A DNA stretch of 46,298 nucleotides from Actinomycetes bacterium. GTDB lineage: Bacteria; Actinomycetota; Thermoleophilia; Gaiellales; Gaiellaceae. The position numbers were made by a program, and so were the translations under genes. Location: the NCBI GenBank assembly GCA_025964395.1, contig JAOPYY010000058.1, forward strand, positions 1 through 46,298, read 5' to 3'. Of the stretch, positions 25,609-32,913 are shown one piece after another. Below the pieces are notes generated by a model, which saw only the letters and a program-made list of their open reading frames with translations, ran no database searches and was not told the DNA's origin. The first letter of the stretch is position 1; the number at the start of each line of letters is the position of its first letter.

Positions 25609-26994
25609 ATGACTGAGGTTGCCCTGGACCAGCTCCACGCGCGGGCGCACGCCTGCGCGTGGGACCGCGTGCGCCGGAACACCGCCGGCACCGTGGTCGG
25701 GCTCGTGATCCTGGGGAACGCGGCCTTCATCACGTGGCTGTGGGTGCACGGCGGCAACGTCACGAAGGTGCACACGACCGGCGAGATCCTGACGAGCATC
25801 GCGCGGCTGACCGGCCTCTGGAGCGCGTATCTCGCGCTGATCCAGGTCGTCCTCCTGGCGCGCCTGCCCGCACTCGAGCGGGCCGTCGGCTTCGACCGCC
25901 TCAGCCGCTGGCACCGCTGGAACGGGCACGTGTGCATCGACCTCGTGATCGCGCACGTCGTGTTCAGCGTCTGGGGCTACGCGCTGATGGACAAGCTGCC
26001 GATCGCGAAGGAGATCTCCACGATGATCTGGGGCGGCGTCTATCCCGGCATGATCACCGCGACCGTCGGGACGGCCTTCCTGCTCGGTGTCGTCGCCACC
26101 TCGCTCGTGATCGTCCGGCGCCGGCTCAGCTACGAGTGGTGGTATGTCGTGCACCTGTTGGCGTATGCGGGGATCGCGCTCGCGTGGTTCCACCAGATCC
26201 CGACGGGTAACGAGCTCGTGCTCGACCACACCGCCGCGAACTACTGGCGCGGGCTCTACGTCGCGACGATCGTCGTGCTTGTTCTGTTCCGCGTGCTGGC
26301 ACCGCTTGTCAGCGCAATGCGCTATCGCCTGCGTGTCGCCGAGGTGACGGCGGAAGCTCCGGGCGTGGTCTCGCTGCGCATCACCGGACGCAACCTCGAC
26401 CGGCTGCGTGCACATGCCGGACAGTTCTTCGTCTGGCGCTTCCTCGACGGCAAGCGCTGGCGCTCCGCGCATCCGTTCTCGCTCTCAGCGGCGCCCGACG
26501 GCCGGTCGCTGCGGATCACCGTCAAGGCGCTCGGCGACCACACCGCGCGGCTCGGCGAGCTGCGACCCGGGACGCGCGTGCTCGCGGAGGGACCGTTCGG
26601 CGTGTTCACCGACCGGGCGCGCCGGCGCGAGAAGGCCGTGCTGATCGCCGGCGGCATTGGCATAACGCCGGTGCGCGCGCTGCTCGAGACCATGCGCGGA
26701 GACATCGTCGTGCTCTACCGCGCGATCTCCGAGGCGGACGTGATCTTCCGCGAGGAGCTCGACCGCATCGCGGCGGCTCGTCGCGCGACCGTCCACTACG
26801 TGCTCGGCGATCACCGCGGCGACGGCGCCGACCTGCTCTCGGCCGCTCATCTCAAAGAGCTCGTTCCGGACATCGAAGATCGCGACGTCTTCCTCTGCGG
26901 CCCGCCGGCCATGACGGAGGTCCTCGAACAAAACGTCCGTGGCGCGCGTGTCCCGCGCCGTCACATCCACACCGAACGCTTCGCACTCACCTAA
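25609..26994 (+). CDS. Ferric-reductase-like membrane flavoprotein with FAD/NAD(P)H domain
   Basis: A 461-aa protein. The N-terminal half (to about residue 235) has six membrane helices with His residues suited to heme (RWHRWNGHVCIDLVIAHVVF and YEWWYVVHLLAYAGIALAWFHQ), as in the ferric reductase-like transmembrane domain. The cytoplasmic half is a ferredoxin-reductase module: FAD-binding AHPFSLSAAP (RxYS-like), GPFGVFT, NAD(P)-binding LIAGGIGITPVRALL, and the C-terminal FLCGPPAMTEVL. It would pass electrons from NAD(P)H through FAD and heme across the membrane. The two following genes encode an FMN-carrying protein and its flavin transferase, so it probably feeds the exported flavoprotein. 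ATG 25609 follows a TACCCT box by 9 nt. Confidence 0.9.
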   Translation: MTEVALDQLHARAHACAWDRVRRNTAGTVVGLVILGNAAFITWLWVHGGNVTKVHTTGEILTSIARLTGLWSAYLALIQVVLLARLPALERAVGFDRLSRWHRWNGHVCIDLVIAHVVFSVWGYALMDKLPIAKEISTMIWGGVYPGMITATVGTAFLLGVVATSLVIVRRRLSYEWWYVVHLLAYAGIALAWFHQIPTGNELVLDHTAANYWRGLYVATIVVLVLFRVLAPLVSAMRYRLRVAEVTAEAPGVVSLRITGRNLDRLRAHAGQFFVWRFLDGKRWRSAHPFSLSAAPDGRSLRITVKALGDHTARLGELRPGTRVLAEGPFGVFTDRARRREKAVLIAGGIGITPVRALLETMRGDIVVLYRAISEADVIFREELDRIAAARRATVHYVLGDHRGDGADLLSAAHLKELVPDIEDRDVFLCGPPAMTEVLEQNVRGARVPRRHIHTERFALT

Positions 26995-27009
26995 GGAGAA
27001 CAGCAACCA

Positions 27010-27450
27010 ATGCGCAAATCCATCATCGTTGGCGTCAGCACACTCGCGCTCGCCGTCCCGAGCGTCGACGCTTGGGCGGCCTCTCACGCGACGGTCGCGA
27101 AGACCGCCGTCAAGAAGAAGGTCGTCGTCGCGACCAAGTCCTTCACGGGCCCGGCTATGCAGGCCTCCGAATGGGGCCCGCTTCAGGTGACGATCGTCGT
27201 CAAGCGGACGACGACGACCGTCGGCACGAAGAAGACCGTTGCCAAGAAGATCACCGCGGTGAAGGTTCCGGTGTCCCCGGATCACACCAACCGCTCGATC
27301 TACATCAACAAGCAGGCGCTGCCGTACCTCATCCAGGAGACGCTCAAGGCGCAGGGCTCGGGGATCAACATGGTCTCGGGTGCATCGGATTCGAGTGACG
27401 CCTTCATTCAGTCGCTGAATTCAGCGGTCTTGCACGCCAAGGCCTGGTAG
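27010..27450 (+). CDS. Exported FMN-binding domain protein
   Basis: A 146-aa protein with a signal peptide (residues 1-23, ending DAWA) followed by a Lys/Thr-rich stretch and an FMN_bind domain. The C-terminal motif MVSGASDSSDAFIQSLNSAV matches the flavin-attachment signature (S-G-A-T/S) of NqrC/RnfG-type proteins; Ser126 would take the place of the usual Thr acceptor of the phosphoester-linked FMN. Start: ATG 27010 with AAGGAGA upstream, 15 bp after the reductase stop. It is followed after 11 bp by the ApbE gene, whose product attaches the FMN. It is likely an extracytoplasmic electron carrier; the final acceptor is unknown. Confidence 0.88.
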   Translation: MRKSIIVGVSTLALAVPSVDAWAASHATVAKTAVKKKVVVATKSFTGPAMQASEWGPLQVTIVVKRTTTTVGTKKTVAKKITAVKVPVSPDHTNRSIYINKQALPYLIQETLKAQGSGINMVSGASDSSDAFIQSLNSAVLHAKAW

Positions 27451-27461
27451 CCCTCCCGACC

Positions 27462-28199
27462 TTGCAGCGCGTCGAGCACGTGATGGGGATGCCCGTCATC
27501 GTCGACGTTCGTGACCCGGACGTCGACGACGGGACCCTCGACCGGATGTTCGAGTGGCTGCGCTTCGTCGACGCGACGTTCAGCACCTACAAGGAGGACA
27601 GCGAGATCAGCCTCATCAATCGCGGCGAGCTGTCGATCGAGGCTGCGCACCCCGATGTTCGTGAGGTGCTCGACCGGTGCGAAGCGCTGCGCCACGAGAC
27701 GAGCGGGTACTTCGACGCGCGTCCGGTGTCCGAGGACGTGCTCGACCCGTCAGGCCTCGTCAAGGGCTGGTCGGTCGACCGTGCCGCGGCGATCCTCGAC
27801 GAGGCTGGGGCGCGGAACTACGCGGTCAACGTCGCGGGGGACATGCTCCTGCGCGGACGGGCGATCCCCGACGATTCCTGGCGCGTGGGGATCCAGCATC
27901 CCATCGAGCGCGACAAGATCGCGAAGGTCGTCGCCGCCAACGACCTCGCGGTCGCGACGTCCGGCGCCTATGCCCGTGGCGACCACGTGCTCGACCCGCA
28001 CACCCGCCGCCCGCCGGAGGGCGTCCTCTCGGTGACGATCACCGGGCCGGTGCTGGCAACGGCGGACGCTTATGCGACGGCAGCGTTTGCGATGGGTGTC
28101 GAAGGCCCGAAGTGGACGGCGCGGCTGCGCGGCTACGAGGCGATGACGATCCTCGCCGACGAGACCGTGCTCTCGACGCCCGGCTTCCCTGCGGTCTAA
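27462..28199 (+). CDS. apbE: FAD:protein FMN transferase (ApbE family)
   Basis: A 245-aa Mg-dependent transferase that splits FAD and attaches FMN to Thr or Ser of a target protein. Family blocks: HVMGMPVIVDV (start), SGLVKGWSVDRAAAIL, YAVNVAGDMLLRG (usually N-x-G-G-D; here one Gly is Ala), LAVATSGAYARGDHVLDPHTRRPPEG, and ATADAYATAAFAMG (Mg-binding). No signal peptide or lipobox is visible, unlike many ApbE proteins, so it may act in the cytoplasm or be exported differently. Start: TTG 27462, which gives the family N-terminus RVEHVMG; ATG 27483 is a shorter alternative. The target is almost certainly the preceding FMN-binding protein. Confidence 0.9.
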   Translation: MQRVEHVMGMPVIVDVRDPDVDDGTLDRMFEWLRFVDATFSTYKEDSEISLINRGELSIEAAHPDVREVLDRCEALRHETSGYFDARPVSEDVLDPSGLVKGWSVDRAAAILDEAGARNYAVNVAGDMLLRGRAIPDDSWRVGIQHPIERDKIAKVVAANDLAVATSGAYARGDHVLDPHTRRPPEGVLSVTITGPVLATADAYATAAFAMGVEGPKWTARLRGYEAMTILADETVLSTPGFPAV

Positions 28200-28206
28200 A
28201 AAGGGC

Positions 28207-28361
28207 AAAAAAATCCCGCGGGGCCGGTGGCGCTTTCGTCCACCTCCCGACCAACCGATCCGGGCTTGCGCCCTTCACGACCGCTCGGGAGGCTTCGACC
28301 TACTTGCGCTCCGTGCCCTGCGGGATCCGGAATGTAGGCCACCCGAGCCACGGCGCGCAAG
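28207..28361 (-). ncRNA. Highly structured RNA candidate ending in a U-run, class unknown
   Basis: Read on the minus strand: (A) CTTGCGC-G-CCGTG (28361-28349) pairs with CACGG-A-GCGCAAG (28315-28303), 12 bp with one mismatch. (B) ATCCCGCAGGGC (28326-28315), in the loop of A, pairs with GCCCCGCGGGAT (28224-28213), 12 bp with one G-U, immediately followed by seven U (28213-28207). (C) GGCCTAC (28340-28334), also in the loop of A, pairs with GTAGGTC (28303-28297), a pseudoknot. (D) CCTCCCGA (28292-28285) pairs with TCGGGAGG (28250-28243), enclosing GGGC-GCAA-GCCC, a GNRA tetraloop hairpin. (E) GGTGG...CCACC (28244-28226). The GNRA loop and U-run fix the strand. No riboswitch, 6S, tmRNA, SRP or RNase P signature was recognised. 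A possible 5' extension to about 28400 contains GGGG/CCCC. Confidence 0.6.
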
Positions 28362-28404
28362 GGGGCTCCGAGACAAAACCCCGCACGTTGCGAGAGAAGC
28401 GTCT

Positions 28405-28509
28405 TCAGGACGCGTCGAGGACGACGATGCCGTCGTCGTCACCGCGGAAGGGGAGCGAACTGACCGCCGCGTCCGGGTGCTCGTCGAGGAGGTCTGCGGT
28501 CGCGGTCAC
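28405..28509 (-). CDS. 34-aa ORF resembling the N-terminus of RraA
   Basis: The GTG start overlaps the methyltransferase stop (GTGA), the coupling used throughout this region. The peptide runs ATADLLDEHPDAAVSSLPFR and then GDDDGIVVLDAS. The first part resembles the start of RraA/RraA-like proteins (TADLxDEH...LPFRDFGG), and the end resembles their GRVLVVDGGGS strand, as if the middle had been deleted. RraA binds RNase E and helicases in E. coli; most of that fold is missing, so this is either a remnant or a separate microprotein. Similarity is from memory of the family only. Confidence 0.45.
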   Translation of the reverse strand: MTATADLLDEHPDAAVSSLPFRGDDDGIVVLDAS

Positions 28510-29852
28510 GAGCGGAGATCGAGCATGCCGAGCTCCAGCAGTTCCTGGATGTCCGCGAGCGTCGAGCGCCGCCGTGGAACACGGGCGCGGTCGATCGCCT
28601 CCGCGAGCGTGGCTCGGCCATCGAGCTCGACGAGCACGTCGACCGTCTCGTCGTCGACCTCGAGCTCGTGCCACGTGCCCTCTTCGAGGATCACGGTCGC
28701 GCCTTCCTCGCCCGCCGACTGCTGGATACGCGCGTCCTCGACCAGTGCAAGCCGCTCGTCGAGCAGCTCCACCGGATCGTCGATCCCTGCGACGCGCTCG
28801 AGCGCCCTGAACACGCGCTCGACCTGGTCGCCCGCGTACTCGAGTTCGTCCTCGTCGACGGGATCGGTGCGGATCATGTGCACCTCGCCGGGCCGCTTGT
28901 GCAGTAGCACCGCGCCTTCCGTGATCCAGCCGACGCCGAGCTCCTCGAAGTACGCGGTCCACTTGTCGAGTGCTGCGCCGTAGACCTCTGCGTCGACCGA
29001 GAGATGCTCGTTCCAGCCGGCGGCGTGGTCGAGCGGGTCGGCTCCGCTGAGGCCGAGCACCCACGCATCGCACCCGTTGTCCTGTAGCCACTGATCGACG
29101 CGGACATCCGGGTCCTCGTCGGATTCCGCGAGCCAGCTGACCAGCATGCAGCCGAAACCGTTCTGGTTCAGGTGCTTCGGCACCTCGGTGACGACGGTCT
29201 GCGAGAGCTGGTCTGCTTCGAAGCCCGCTGCGTCGCGGTACTGCCAGCGGTCCTCGGGCGAGACGACGTAGGGGGCGTTGCAGGTGATGAGGTCGAAGGT
29301 CTCGCCGGCGACCGGCTCGAAGAGGCTGCCGAGCCGCACCTCGAGGTTGTCGATGCCGTTCAGCGACGCGTTCAGCGCGGTGAACGCGACCGCGCGCGGG
29401 TTCAGGTCGGTGGCGATCACGTGCTCGCTGTGCCGCGCCGCGAGCAGCGCCTGCGCGCCGCTGCCGGTGCCGATGTCGAGCGCGCGCCCGAAGCGTCGCC
29501 GCGGGGTGAGCGCTGCGAGCCACGAAGCCGTCGGGGTGTAGCTCGCGACGTACCCGTGCGGGTCGTCGTGGCCGACAGCGAACCCGTCGAAGGACATGAG
29601 CAGCCCTTCGGCTGGGACGATGCGGCCGCGCATCGCGATCCGGTCGCCGTCCTCGTGCGCCAGGCCCGTCGTGAGCAGCGCGTCGAGGCCGTCTCGCCCC
29701 AGAGCGGCAGTCGCGTCGTCGCGGGCGATCGGAACCTGCAAGAGGAGAAGCCGGATTGCGTTGCCGAGCGGCGTGTCGGGCAACCGACGGTCGAAGACGG
29801 CGACATCCGAGAGGCCCGCGGACGGTCCGTCGTCGCCGAGCAGGTCGGTCAC
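28506..29852 (-). CDS. Class I SAM-dependent methyltransferase (HemK/RsmC-like core)
   Basis: A 448-aa protein. The central methyltransferase domain (about residues 115-245) shows motif I RALDIGTGSGAQALLAA, the acidic end of strand 2 IATDLNPRAV, and the catalytic-type motif NAPYVVSPEDRW, where N-P-P-Y is usual; N-A-P-Y keeps the Asn and Tyr that hold a planar amino substrate. This fits the group that methylates glutamine, or guanine or adenine in RNA. Residues 1-110 (winged-helix-like) and the acidic C-terminal 190 residues are extra domains seen in actinobacterial relatives. The start at 29852 has GAGGAG just upstream. Whether the substrate is protein or RNA is not decidable. Confidence 0.82.
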   Translation of the reverse strand: MTDLLGDDGPSAGLSDVAVFDRRLPDTPLGNAIRLLLLQVPIARDDATAALGRDGLDALLTTGLAHEDGDRIAMRGRIVPAEGLLMSFDGFAVGHDDPHGYVASYTPTASWLAALTPRRRFGRALDIGTGSGAQALLAARHSEHVIATDLNPRAVAFTALNASLNGIDNLEVRLGSLFEPVAGETFDLITCNAPYVVSPEDRWQYRDAAGFEADQLSQTVVTEVPKHLNQNGFGCMLVSWLAESDEDPDVRVDQWLQDNGCDAWVLGLSGADPLDHAAGWNEHLSVDAEVYGAALDKWTAYFEELGVGWITEGAVLLHKRPGEVHMIRTDPVDEDELEYAGDQVERVFRALERVAGIDDPVELLDERLALVEDARIQQSAGEEGATVILEEGTWHELEVDDETVDVLVELDGRATLAEAIDRARVPRRRSTLADIQELLELGMLDLRS

Positions 29853-29985
29853 CGACTCCTCGGTATACGGCAGCGCACGGAGCGCGCGTCCGATCGTGTC
29901 TCCGGCACGTGTGTCCGGAACGGGATCCCAGTTCTCAGCGATCGTGCATCCTGCCTGCGCTTCTCACGTTCGGCTGGATGAACCG

Positions 29986-30408
29986 TTAGCGACAGGTGTC
30001 GCAGGCGCCTTGCAGAACGACGTCGTGCTGCTCGACGGCGTACCCGCTCTTTGCTTCGACGCGGCGGATCGCGCGCTCGAGCGCGGGGTCGTCGAACGCC
30101 TCGACCTTGCCGCACTCGGTGCAAACGAGATGGTGGTGGTGCTCGCCCGACTCGCGTAGGGGCTCGTAGCGTGCGATCCCGTCGCCGACGTCGACGCGGC
30201 GTACGAGGCCGGCCGCGTGAAGCGACTCGAGCACGCGGTAGACGCTCGCGAGCCCGACGCGCTCGTTGAGCGACGCGTGCACGTCTGCGGCCGAGACGCA
30301 GCAGTTCTCCGCGTCGAGCAGCTCGATCACCGCGATGCGGACCGGCCCGTTGCGGTAGCCCGCCTCCCGGAGCCGGTGCTGCGCGTCCTCTGCCCAGGTC
30401 TTCGGCAT
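29986..30408 (-). CDS. Fur-family metalloregulator, probably Zur
   Basis: A 140-aa regulator. The winged helix covers residues 1-80 (VSAADVHASLNERVGLASVYRVLESLHAAGLVRRV). The dimerisation domain starts HHHHLVCTECGKVEAF, with the metal-binding His cluster and first CxxC; the second CxxC is at the very end (CDTC). Both structural-zinc cysteines pairs are therefore intact. It is transcribed away from a zinc-type ABC transporter operon across a 56-bp gap, which points to zinc (Zur) rather than iron. The start at ATG 30408 is 6 nt after a TACCAT -10 box, i.e. leaderless spacing. Family and context support zinc-dependent repression; direct metal preference cannot be read. Confidence 0.88.
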   Translation of the reverse strand: MPKTWAEDAQHRLREAGYRNGPVRIAVIELLDAENCCVSAADVHASLNERVGLASVYRVLESLHAAGLVRRVDVGDGIARYEPLRESGEHHHHLVCTECGKVEAFDDPALERAIRRVEAKSGYAVEQHDVVLQGACDTCR

Positions 30409-30414
30409 GGCTAG

Positions 30415-30458
30415 ATGGTAACGGTTCTCGACAAGCTTGACGAGAATCGGTATCGTCA
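30415..30458. promoter_or_regulatory. Divergent promoters and operator candidates between fur/zur and znuA
   Basis: Minus strand: TACCAT (30420-30415) is 6 nt from the fur ATG. Plus strand: TCGACA (30428-30433), a 17-bp spacer, and TATCGT (30451-30456), 8 nt from the znuA ATG. Overlapping them are two inverted repeats: TTCTCG...CGAGAA (30425-30446) and TGACGA...TCGTCA (30438-30458). Either would block both promoters when bound, so this is the likely Zur operator region. Confidence 0.5.
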
Positions 30459-30464
30459 GCCGCC

Positions 30465-31337
30465 ATGACAAGAATAGTTCTCATTTGTGCGGTGCTGGCG
30501 GTGCTCGCCGGGTGCGGGGGCGGGACCAAGAGCTCGACCCTGCCGGTCGTCGCCTCCACGAACGTCTACGGCGACATCGCCCGCCAGATTGGCGGCTCGC
30601 ACGTTGACGTCACCTCGATCCTGACCGACCCGAACGCCGACCCCCACCTGTTCGAGCCGGGAACGGCGAACGGGCTTGCCGTTGCCCACGCGCGGGTCGT
30701 GATCCAGAACGGGCTCGGCTACGACGCGTTCATGTCGCGGCTCGAGAGCGCGGCGCCGAGCAGCTCGCGGAGCGTCGTGACGATCAGCGACGTGCTCGGT
30801 GTCCACGGCCACGACGCGAACCCGCACCTCTGGTACGACGTGCCCGCGCTGCCGAGAATCGCAGCGGCGATCGAGCAGGCGCTTGCCGGAGCAGACCCGG
30901 CTCATGCGTCGGACTACCGCAGCGGCCTGCGCACGTTCGTGGCGGGCCTCGCCCCGCTGCAGGCCACCGTCGCAAGGATCCGAGCCGGGCACGCGGGAGC
31001 GCCCGTCGCGTACACCGAGCCCGTGCCCGGCTACCTCGTCGAGGCCGCCGGACTGCGCAATCTCTCGCTGTCCTCGTTCACGCTTCCGATCGAGGAAGGC
31101 AGTGAGCCGTCGGCGTCGGCCGTCTCGGCGATGACGGCGCTCGCAACCGGCCACCGCATCAAGGCCCTCTTCTACAACAATCAGGCCGTGTCTCCGATCA
31201 CGCAGCGTGTCCGCGCGGCGGCGAAGGCCGCGGGTGTTCCCGTGATCGGCGTCTCGGAGACAGTGCCCGCGGGCTCGACCTTCCAGGCGTGGCAACTGAA
31301 GCAGGCGCGCGAGTTGCAGCAGGCGCTCGGCGGGTGA
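30465..31337 (+). CDS. znuA: Zinc/manganese-type ABC transporter substrate-binding lipoprotein
   Basis: A 290-aa cluster-9 (TroA/ZnuA) binding protein. Lipoprotein signal: VLICAVLAVLAGCGGG, with Cys17 of LAGC as the lipidation site. Metal ligands follow the family pattern: the first His in NADPHLFEP, the second in HGHDANPHLWYDVPALPRI, and an acidic residue near the C-terminus. The His-rich flexible loop of many ZnuA proteins is reduced to HGHD. The divergent Fur-type regulator supports zinc, though manganese cannot be excluded from the ligands alone. The stop overlaps the ATPase start (GTGA). Confidence 0.9.
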   Translation: MTRIVLICAVLAVLAGCGGGTKSSTLPVVASTNVYGDIARQIGGSHVDVTSILTDPNADPHLFEPGTANGLAVAHARVVIQNGLGYDAFMSRLESAAPSSSRSVVTISDVLGVHGHDANPHLWYDVPALPRIAAAIEQALAGADPAHASDYRSGLRTFVAGLAPLQATVARIRAGHAGAPVAYTEPVPGYLVEAAGLRNLSLSSFTLPIEEGSEPSASAVSAMTALATGHRIKALFYNNQAVSPITQRVRAAAKAAGVPVIGVSETVPAGSTFQAWQLKQARELQQALGG

Positions 31338-32104
31338 CGCAGCCGGTCATCACCGTCGAGGGCCTCGGGCTGCGCTTCGGCGACCGCGAGCTCTTGCGCG
31401 ACCTGACGTTCGAGATCCAGCGCGGCGAGTTCCTCGCCGTACTCGGTCCGAACGGTGCGGGCAAGACGTCGCTGCTGCGCATCCTGCTCGGGCAGCTCGA
31501 GTCGAGCTCAGGCCGTGTCGTGCTCGACCGCAGCCGCATCGGCTACGTGCCGCAGCAGCGTGTGTTCGATCGCGATCTGCCGTTGCGTGGCCGGGACCTG
31601 GTGCGCTTCGGCCTCGACGGCAACCGTTGGGGAGTTGGCCGCCTGAGCGCGTCCGATCGCCGGCGCATCGACGACGTGATCGCGTCGGTCGGCGCTGCTG
31701 CGCTCGCGGACGCGCCGCTCGGCCTGTTGTCCGGTGGTGAGCAGCAGCGACTGCGGGTCGCGCAGGCGCTCGTCTCCGACCCCAGTGTGCTGCTCGCCGA
31801 CGAGCCATTGCTCTCCCTCGACCTCGCCTACCAGCAGGTGATCGTGCGCCTGCTCGACGAGCGGCGCCGCAGCGCCGGCACGCCGGTCGTCTTCGTCACG
31901 CACGACGTCAACCCGATCCTCGACGTCGTCGACCGCGTCCTCTATCTCGGGCCGGACGGCTGGGCGATCGGCTCCGTCGACGACGTGCTCAACACCGAGA
32001 CCCTTTCCCGCCTCTACGGCATCGACGTCGACGTGCTCCGCGTCCGCGGGCGTGTCGTCGTCGTCGGCACACCGGACGCCGAGCACGTCCACCACGTCCA
32101 CTGA
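31334..32104 (+). CDS. znuC: Zinc-type ABC transporter ATPase
   Basis: A 256-aa ABC ATPase. Walker A is GPNGAGKTS, Q-loop YVPQQRVFDRDLPL, signature LSGGEQQRLRVA, Walker B VLLADEPLLSLD, and the switch His FVTHDVNPIL. This is the metal-uptake (ZnuC/MntB) ATPase type. After the NBD come about 40 residues ending DAEHVHHVH, a His-rich tail that may bind metal. Start: GTG 31334 overlapping znuA's stop; an in-frame upstream start would run back into znuA. The stop shares one base with the permease ATG. Confidence 0.92.
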   Translation: MTQPVITVEGLGLRFGDRELLRDLTFEIQRGEFLAVLGPNGAGKTSLLRILLGQLESSSGRVVLDRSRIGYVPQQRVFDRDLPLRGRDLVRFGLDGNRWGVGRLSASDRRRIDDVIASVGAAALADAPLGLLSGGEQQRLRVAQALVSDPSVLLADEPLLSLDLAYQQVIVRLLDERRRSAGTPVVFVTHDVNPILDVVDRVLYLGPDGWAIGSVDDVLNTETLSRLYGIDVDVLRVRGRVVVVGTPDAEHVHHVH

Positions 32105-32913
32105 TGTTCACCACCCTGCTTGGCGAGCACTTCGTGCACACGGCGCTCCTCGCCGGCGCCGTCGTCGCGATCGTTTCCGGTGCAATCGGCGTCTTCGTCG
32201 TGATGCGCGGCCTGAGCTTTGCCGTGCACGCGATCTCCGAGCTCGGGTTCACCGGCGCGACCGGCGCGCTCGTGATCGGTCTCAATCCCGTAGCGGGGAT
32301 GATCGGCGGCTCGCTCGCGATCGGCGCGACACTCGGCGTGCTCTCGCTGCGCGGCCGCGAACGCGATAGCGCGATCGGGGCGGTGCTCGCATTCGGTCTC
32401 GGGCTCGGCGTGCTCTTTCTCTCCCTCTACCAGGGCTACGCGACCGCCGCGACCAACATCCTGTTCGGCAGCATCGTCGGCGTCGACGACGCACAGCTCG
32501 GCGTCCTCGCGGCCGTGGCGGCGCTCGTGCTCATCGCGCTGGCCGTGCTCTACCGGCCCCTCTACTTCGCGGCGATCGACCCGGAGGTCGCAGCAGCGCG
32601 GCGCGTGCCCGTGCGGATGCTCTCGGTCGCGATCTTCCTGCTCGTCGCGCTGACCACCGCCGAAGCGATCCAGGTCGTTGGCGTGCTGCTTGTGCTGACC
32701 CTCGTGATCACGCCCGCGGCGGCTGCGCAACGGCTCACCGTGCGACCGGGCTTGACGCTGCTCTTGAGCATCGGGATCGCACTCGTCTCGACCGAGGGCG
32801 GCATCCTGCTCTCGCTCGCGAAGGCCTGGCCCACTAGCTTCTTCATCAGCTCGATCTCGTTCGCGTTCTACGTTGCCGCCCGCATCGCCTCGTATGCTCG
32901 GAGCCGTGGATGA
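32104..32913 (+). CDS. znuB: Zinc-type ABC transporter permease
   Basis: A 269-aa membrane protein with about eight helices of the ABC-3 family (ZnuB/TroC): it begins FTTLLGEHFVHTALLAGAVVAI and contains GVFVVMRGLSFAVHAISELGFTGA, the conserved cytoplasmic contact loop for the ATPase, followed by a bank of helices through SSISFAFYVAARIASYARS. Together with the binding protein and ATPase it completes the transporter. ATG 32104 shares its A with the preceding TGA. The 3' end overlaps the next ORF by about 20 bp, suggesting a four-gene transcript. Confidence 0.9.
   Translation: MFTTLLGEHFVHTALLAGAVVAIVSGAIGVFVVMRGLSFAVHAISELGFTGATGALVIGLNPVAGMIGGSLAIGATLGVLSLRGRERDSAIGAVLAFGLGLGVLFLSLYQGYATAATNILFGSIVGVDDAQLGVLAAVAALVLIALAVLYRPLYFAAIDPEVAAARRVPVRMLSVAIFLLVALTTAEAIQVVGVLLVLTLVITPAAAAQRLTVRPGLTLLLSIGIALVSTEGGILLSLAKAWPTSFFISSISFAFYVAARIASYARSRG

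Noticed and set aside
28405-29523. Long alternative frame through the methyltransferase gene ending at the small ORF
   Set aside because: Upstream of the GTG at 28509 the frame is antisense-like and Arg-rich; only the last 34 codons look like protein.
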